Source: Methanosarcina sp. UBA402
GTDB taxonomy: Archaea; Halobacteriota; Methanosarcinia; Methanosarcinales; Methanosarcinaceae
DNA length: 7,335 nucleotides
Reading direction: 5' to 3'
Assembly: GCA_002509325.1 (NCBI GenBank)
Contig: DADO01000030.1
Location: 1 to 7,335, forward strand
Made by a program: the position numbers and the translations under genes. Positions 4,647 through 7,335 of the stretch are shown here, in pieces; the stretch's first letter is position 1; each line of letters starts with the position of its first letter. Under the pieces are notes generated by a model. The model saw nothing but the letters and a program-made list of their open reading frames with translations, did no database searches and was not told the origin of the DNA.

Positions 4647-6851
4647 ATGATAGATTCAAAAGAGATAATCGCCGGCATGGAAACCGTCGAGCTTGAGCCT
4701 TTGAGGGAAGATAAAAAGAAAATCTTTGAAGATATTCTAAAATATTTTGAAACTAATCAGAGAGGCTATATCAAGGTTCCTACAGGCTGGGGGAAGACCT
4801 TTCTTTCGAAACATATAATGAAAAAGTACTACGACGAAGGAAAACTTGTACTTTTCCTGGTCTCGAAAAACAACCCTCTTCTTAGCCAGACTTATTACGA
4901 CAGGAAGAAAAACCAACCCCTTTTTCCCAGCAGCGAGCTTCTCTCGTCCGCACAGAGGGTGGATAGAAAGGAGCTTGCTGCAACTTTAAGAGCTCTAGGG
5001 CAGGGAAAGGGTAAAGGTTTTGTGCTTTTTGCCTCTCTGCAGACTGTACTAGGAAAGCAGAGCTCGGAGATTAAAGACCTGATTTTTGAATTTACCGACC
5101 TTGTAATTGTGGATGAGATCCATAATTTTATCAATAACCGAGGAAATGATTTTCTCAATGAGTTTGGGGAAAGGACAAAAATTCTTGGAATGACTGCAAC
5201 TCCATTCCAGGGCGTTGTCGGGAATGTCAAGTTCGTGGATGAAATTGCAGGGGATATGAGAGAGGTCTACACAAAAACCCTTCCTGAATGCATTCTGGAT
5301 AACGAACTTGCGCCCCTTAAATATACGATTGCAGAAAGCTCGGAGGATATCTTTGAGATTTTTGACTTTGAAAAAGGGCTTGACGAGCTTGATAAGCAGG
5401 ATCTCTTCCTTGACTGCAGCACTGCAGATAGGTTGAAAAAGGTAATCCGAAGAACCCAGCTTGCAAAAGACGTATACGATTCTATGGTAAAACAGAAGCA
5501 TGCAAAAGTAAAGAAGCGTGCCAAAACGCTTGTCTTTTGTGCCCCAGTCAGGAAGCGTGTCTACGGGGCAGGGGCAAGCGGCAAAGAAATCAACGCTTTC
5601 CATGCAAAGCTTACCTCCTCGGTTTTCAATGGGGAAATTTCGGCCCAGGAATTAGAAAAGGGCCCAGAGCCTGTCCTGCCCGTAAATTTTGAGAATTATA
5701 CTCCTGAAGGGGAGTTCAGAGATACGGTTTTTATAAGCTCCGAGCTGCCCAAAGATGAACAAAATGCCATTCTTGCAGCTTTCAGGGAGATAGGAAAGCC
5801 TCCTTACGTACTGTGTACCGTAGGCATGCTGATTGAAGGCTTTGATTTTCCGGGGCTTGAAACCCTTATTTTGCTGCGCCCTACCCTGAGCATGCGGCTC
5901 TTTGAACAGCAGGTCGGAAGGGTGACCAGGCTTTCTCCAGTATCAGGAAAGCAGCAGGCGAATATTTTTGAGATTTCGGACAGTATTGACTCTCTTTACC
6001 AGCGCTTCGGAGAAGGCGTTTTTTCCGGGGAAAAGGTTGATCAGGTCCAGATGCTCCAGCCTGAGATCCGCCTTGAAGAACTTTTCTCAGAAGGAGATGC
6101 AGCTCGGGCGATTGAGGAAGGAAAGATCGAGATTAAGAAGGTAAAACTTGAACCCCAGAGAAAAGGGAAAAGAAAGGGTGCTAAGATTCGGGAAACCCCA
6201 GTGAGGCTTCCTCCGACTTCTATAAGGGCAAAACATTTCTCACGCCTGCTTGCGCTGACCGAAGAGAAAGATGTCGGAGCTTTTGAACGGGAAAAGCGGG
6301 AACTCATGCGGGCTACCCTGAGATTCAGGGTCAGAGAACTGAGGGATGCAGAAGAGCTTGCAGAGCTTGCAGACAATATAAATAAGCTCAGGCGGGAAGC
6401 CTATGAAGACCGCAGGCTAGGAGACGTTTCAAGGCAGCACAAACCCAAGGTTTTCGGGGAAGCCGAATGGCTGCTGAAACTTCAAGCCTTGAATTCCCTT
6501 AAGTACAACGGCGGACACCTTTCCATGCCCGAGAAAAACCGGATCTTAAAAACCCTCGGGTTCGAGCCCGACTTCCGGAAAATGGACAAACACAGACTTA
6601 AATGCCTGAAACTCGGCTCGGCTCAGAAGACACTCCCTGAGCTTGTAAAGGTTCTTGGGTTCGTAAGCCGACTCTCATCTCCGAAAACCTACCAGTTCCT
6701 CGACAAAAAGAAAAAAGATCAATGGAAGCGGGAGTTTCTGCCTGCGGTATACTGGGGCTTCTGCTTCATCGATGATTCTCCTGAACTGAAGGAACTTTTC
6801 GAGTCTACAGAATGGGATAGGCGGGTCAAAAATATAATCAGGCAGAAATGA
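4647..6851 (+). CDS. SF2 DEAD/DEAH-type helicase with unknown C-terminal region
   Basis: This 734-residue soluble protein has the full set of superfamily 2 helicase motifs, in the style of the ResIII/XPB (SSL2-like) group. It should use ATP to move on or unwind nucleic acid. Motif I (Walker A) is VPTGWGKT (44-51), Ia is LVSKNNPLLSQT (71-82), II is DEIH (156-159) and III is MTATP (182-186). The second RecA lobe has TLVFCAP (294-300), motif V around VGMLIEGFDFPGLE (392-405) and motif VI QQVGRVTR (421-428). All catalytic residues look intact. About 65 residues (301-365) between motifs IV and V look like a family-specific insert. Residues 470-734 are charged and mostly helical by composition, with a basic patch at 504-514; I recognise no domain there. 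The ATG at 4647 has GGA nine bases upstream. The gene stands alone between two long gaps, next to an IS end. Repair, restriction-like defence or RNA remodelling are all possible. Confidence 0.88.
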   Translation: MIDSKEIIAGMETVELEPLREDKKKIFEDILKYFETNQRGYIKVPTGWGKTFLSKHIMKKYYDEGKLVLFLVSKNNPLLSQTYYDRKKNQPLFPSSELLSSAQRVDRKELAATLRALGQGKGKGFVLFASLQTVLGKQSSEIKDLIFEFTDLVIVDEIHNFINNRGNDFLNEFGERTKILGMTATPFQGVVGNVKFVDEIAGDMREVYTKTLPECILDNELAPLKYTIAESSEDIFEIFDFEKGLDELDKQDLFLDCSTADRLKKVIRRTQLAKDVYDSMVKQKHAKVKKRAKTLVFCAPVRKRVYGAGASGKEINAFHAKLTSSVFNGEISAQELEKGPEPVLPVNFENYTPEGEFRDTVFISSELPKDEQNAILAAFREIGKPPYVLCTVGMLIEGFDFPGLETLILLRPTLSMRLFEQQVGRVTRLSPVSGKQQANIFEISDSIDSLYQRFGEGVFSGEKVDQVQMLQPEIRLEELFSEGDAARAIEEGKIEIKKVKLEPQRKGKRKGAKIRETPVRLPPTSIRAKHFSRLLALTEEKDVGAFEREKRELMRATLRFRVRELRDAEELAELADNINKLRREAYEDRRLGDVSRQHKPKVFGEAEWLLKLQALNSLKYNGGHLSMPEKNRILKTLGFEPDFRKMDKHRLKCLKLGSAQKTLPELVKVLGFVSRLSSPKTYQFLDKKKKDQWKREFLPAVYWGFCFIDDSPELKELFESTEWDRRVKNIIRQK

Positions 6852-6867
6852 TCTGATGATTCCTGAC

Positions 6868-6897
6868 CACTGATGGCTTCTGCACTGACGGTTTCTG
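6868..6897. repeat. 15-bp imperfect tandem repeat
   Basis: CACTGATGGCTTCTG (6868-6882) is followed directly by CACTGACGGTTTCTG (6883-6897); the only two differences are transitions. A weaker related unit, CTGATGATTCCTGAC, precedes them at 6853-6867. They lie just beyond the helicase stop codon. Confidence 0.55.
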
Positions 6898-6922
6898 ACC
6901 AGTTGATTGAGATTATTCAGAA

Positions 6923-6944
6923 CATCAAGAGACCATCAAGAGGC
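6923..6944. repeat. 11-bp near-perfect tandem repeat
   Basis: CATCAAGAGAC (6923-6933) is followed by CATCAAGAGGC (6934-6944), with one difference. It sits directly before the T-rich stretch that probably ends helicase transcription. Confidence 0.55.
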
Positions 6945-6950
6945 AGGAAT

Positions 6951-6967
6951 CTTTTGTTTTTCTCTTC
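6951..6967 (+). terminator. T-rich terminator of the helicase gene
   Basis: CTTTTGTTTTTCTCTTC is a T-rich tract on the plus strand 100 bases after the helicase stop. This is the usual form of an archaeal factor-independent terminator. No hairpin precedes it. Confidence 0.45.
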
Positions 6968-7066
6968 TGCGCCTTGCAGGACAGACTTAGTTCGTCAGCC
7001 AGATAAATATTTTATTTGATCCCGGAAACCGCATTCCAATTAACAGGAAATATAAGCGAAGCGACT

Positions 7067-7085
7067 CCGCCAGTTTGTCTGGCGG
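7067..7085. repeat. GC-rich hairpin in AT-rich DNA
   Basis: CCGCCAG (7067-7073) pairs perfectly with CTGGCGG (7079-7085) across the loop TTTGT. The flanking GCGAAGCGACT and GGCTCTGCCC make a 45-base GC-rich island in AT-rich sequence. A purine-rich A-tract follows on the plus strand, equivalent to a T-tract on the minus strand. It could therefore terminate minus-strand transcription coming from the IS, or be one copy of a dispersed genomic repeat. Confidence 0.5.
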
Positions 7086-7200
7086 CTCTGCCCAAAAAGA
7101 AAAAAGATGAAGAAAGAAATTGAAGAAAAAATAGCCAGTCGTCCCCGAAATATAAACGGCAACCAATAATAGATACGCGTTGCTAAAACACATATTTTGA

Positions 7201-7215
7201 TTGAACTTAGTTCAA
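7201..7215. repeat. Small inverted repeat
   Basis: TTGAAC (7201-7206) and GTTCAA (7210-7215) are perfect reverse complements around TTA. It is the first of three closely spaced inverted repeats leading to the IS end. Confidence 0.4.
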
Positions 7216-7230
7216 AACGATCTTCAACTC

Positions 7231-7249
7231 CCTAACTAAATAAGTTAGG
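7231..7249. repeat. Inverted repeat at the IS boundary
   Basis: CCTAACT (7231-7237) pairs with AGTTAGG (7243-7249) across AAATA. The right arm ends on the first base of the proposed IS, and bases 7241-7248 (TAAGTTAG) are the candidate 8-bp target-site copy. The insertion would thus have struck the right arm of a pre-existing near-palindrome. Confidence 0.4.
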
Positions 7250-7256
7250 TAACTAT

Positions 7257-7335
7257 TCAGGGTATAGTTAACGGCGCTCCTTTGAGCGCCGCAAGAATAC
7301 CCTCAAAAACAGGCAAACCATTCTTTCTGAGTGTA
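7257..7335 (-). CDS. Transposase C-terminus, partial (IS66-like)
   Basis: On the minus strand one frame runs in from the right edge and stops with TGA at 7257-7259, showing the last 25 residues. The core, RKNGLPVFEGILAALKGAP, fits the pattern RKxGxxVFExIxxALxGxP that I associate with the C-terminal tail of IS66-type transposases. The rest of the gene is beyond the window. Only 25 codons are visible, so chance cannot be excluded, but its position against a plausible IS end adds support. The 3' end of the coding region overlaps the proposed terminal repeat and a strong stem-loop, a sign of a compact element. Confidence 0.5.
   Translation of the reverse strand, partial: TLRKNGLPVFEGILAALKGAPLTIP
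7260..7302. repeat. Two-level stem-loop inside the IS end
   Basis: CGGCGCTC (7272-7279) and GAGCGCCG (7284-7291) form a perfect 8-bp GC-rich stem with a four-base loop. Outside it, GGGTAT (7260-7265) pairs with ATACCC (7297-7302). AACTAT (7251-7256) can instead pair with ATAGTT (7264-7269), which competes with the outer stem. The inner stem is inside the transposase coding tail. Confidence 0.6.

Larger units (their letters stand above)
6852..7248. other. About 400-base gap between helicase gene and IS end
   Basis: No convincing gene is present. It contains two sets of small imperfect tandem repeats (6868-6897, 6923-6944), a T-rich likely terminator (6951-6967), a GC-rich hairpin (7067-7085), a small AT-rich hairpin (7201-7215) and the candidate target-site copy of the IS (7241-7248). 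A minus-strand frame at 6987-7193 has no ribosome binding site or recognisable content. Confidence 0.6.
7249..7335 (-). mobile_element. End of a probable IS66-family insertion sequence (cut by window edge)
   Basis: The sequence from 7249 starts GTAACTATTCAGGG. IS66-family ends begin with GTAA and their transposase stop codon lies very close to the end; here the minus-strand stop is at 7257-7259, eight bases inside. The visible coding tail resembles IS66-type transposase C-termini. IS66 elements make 8-bp target duplications, predicting TAAGTTAG (7241-7248) beyond the other end, which lies outside the window. The family call is by memory of end and tail style, so another family remains possible. 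Confidence 0.5.

Noticed and set aside
5049..5603. 184-codon minus-strand frame inside the helicase gene
   Set aside because: It is antisense to the helicase motifs, which are clearly coded on the plus strand, and has no recognisable content.
6987..7193. 68-codon minus-strand frame beside the IS
   Set aside because: It is mostly translated AT-rich sequence and the GC-rich hairpin, with no ribosome binding site or family resemblance.
7195..7215. Right end of an IS200/IS605 element or omega RNA
   Set aside because: The GTTCAA end and nearby hairpins first suggested it, but the visible coding tail does not look like TnpB, and a GTAA-type end at 7249 explains the boundary better.

Overview
The window looks like a piece of a Methanosarcina (methanogenic archaeon) chromosome. 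The evidence is a full-length archaeal-type threonyl-tRNA synthetase with the archaeal N-terminal editing domain, ribosome binding sites of the GGTGA/GGA kind, TATA-like archaeal promoter boxes, long AT-rich gaps between single genes, and moderate-GC coding regions. The genus call rests on recognising the protein style, not on a database comparison.

Layout. Positions 1-903 are a very AT-rich, gene-poor stretch holding inverted repeats, tandem repeats and two weak small reading frames. Positions 904-2010 (+) encode an AI-2E/PerM-family (UPF0118) membrane protein. Positions 2283-4190 (+) encode ThrRS, with its own TATA-like box and a strong ribosome binding site. A 456-base gap follows; it contains a probable terminator hairpin, a perfect 20-bp palindrome, and an 18-bp tandem duplication covering the TATA box of the next gene. 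Positions 4647-6851 (+) encode a large SF2 DEAD/DEAH-type helicase with a C-terminal region I do not recognise. After it come about 400 bases with small repeats, a T-rich terminator and several hairpins. The window ends inside what looks like an insertion sequence, probably IS66 family. Its candidate end is at 7249, and the last 25 residues of a minus-strand transposase-like frame are visible.

How the genes relate. All three complete genes point the same way, but each sits behind a long gap with its own promoter-like box, so they look like separate transcription units, not an operon. ThrRS is housekeeping, the membrane protein is an exporter or permease of unknown substrate, and the helicase may act in DNA repair or defence. 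Nothing visible ties the three into one pathway.

The most noteworthy signals are regulatory or mobile: a perfect short tandem duplication in the gap upstream of each of the three genes (12, 12 and 18 bp), the 20-bp palindrome, and the structured IS end with competing pairings. I did not find convincing evidence of a complete new multi-gene system. The best candidate for new biology is the helicase with its uncharacterised C-terminal third and unusual promoter.
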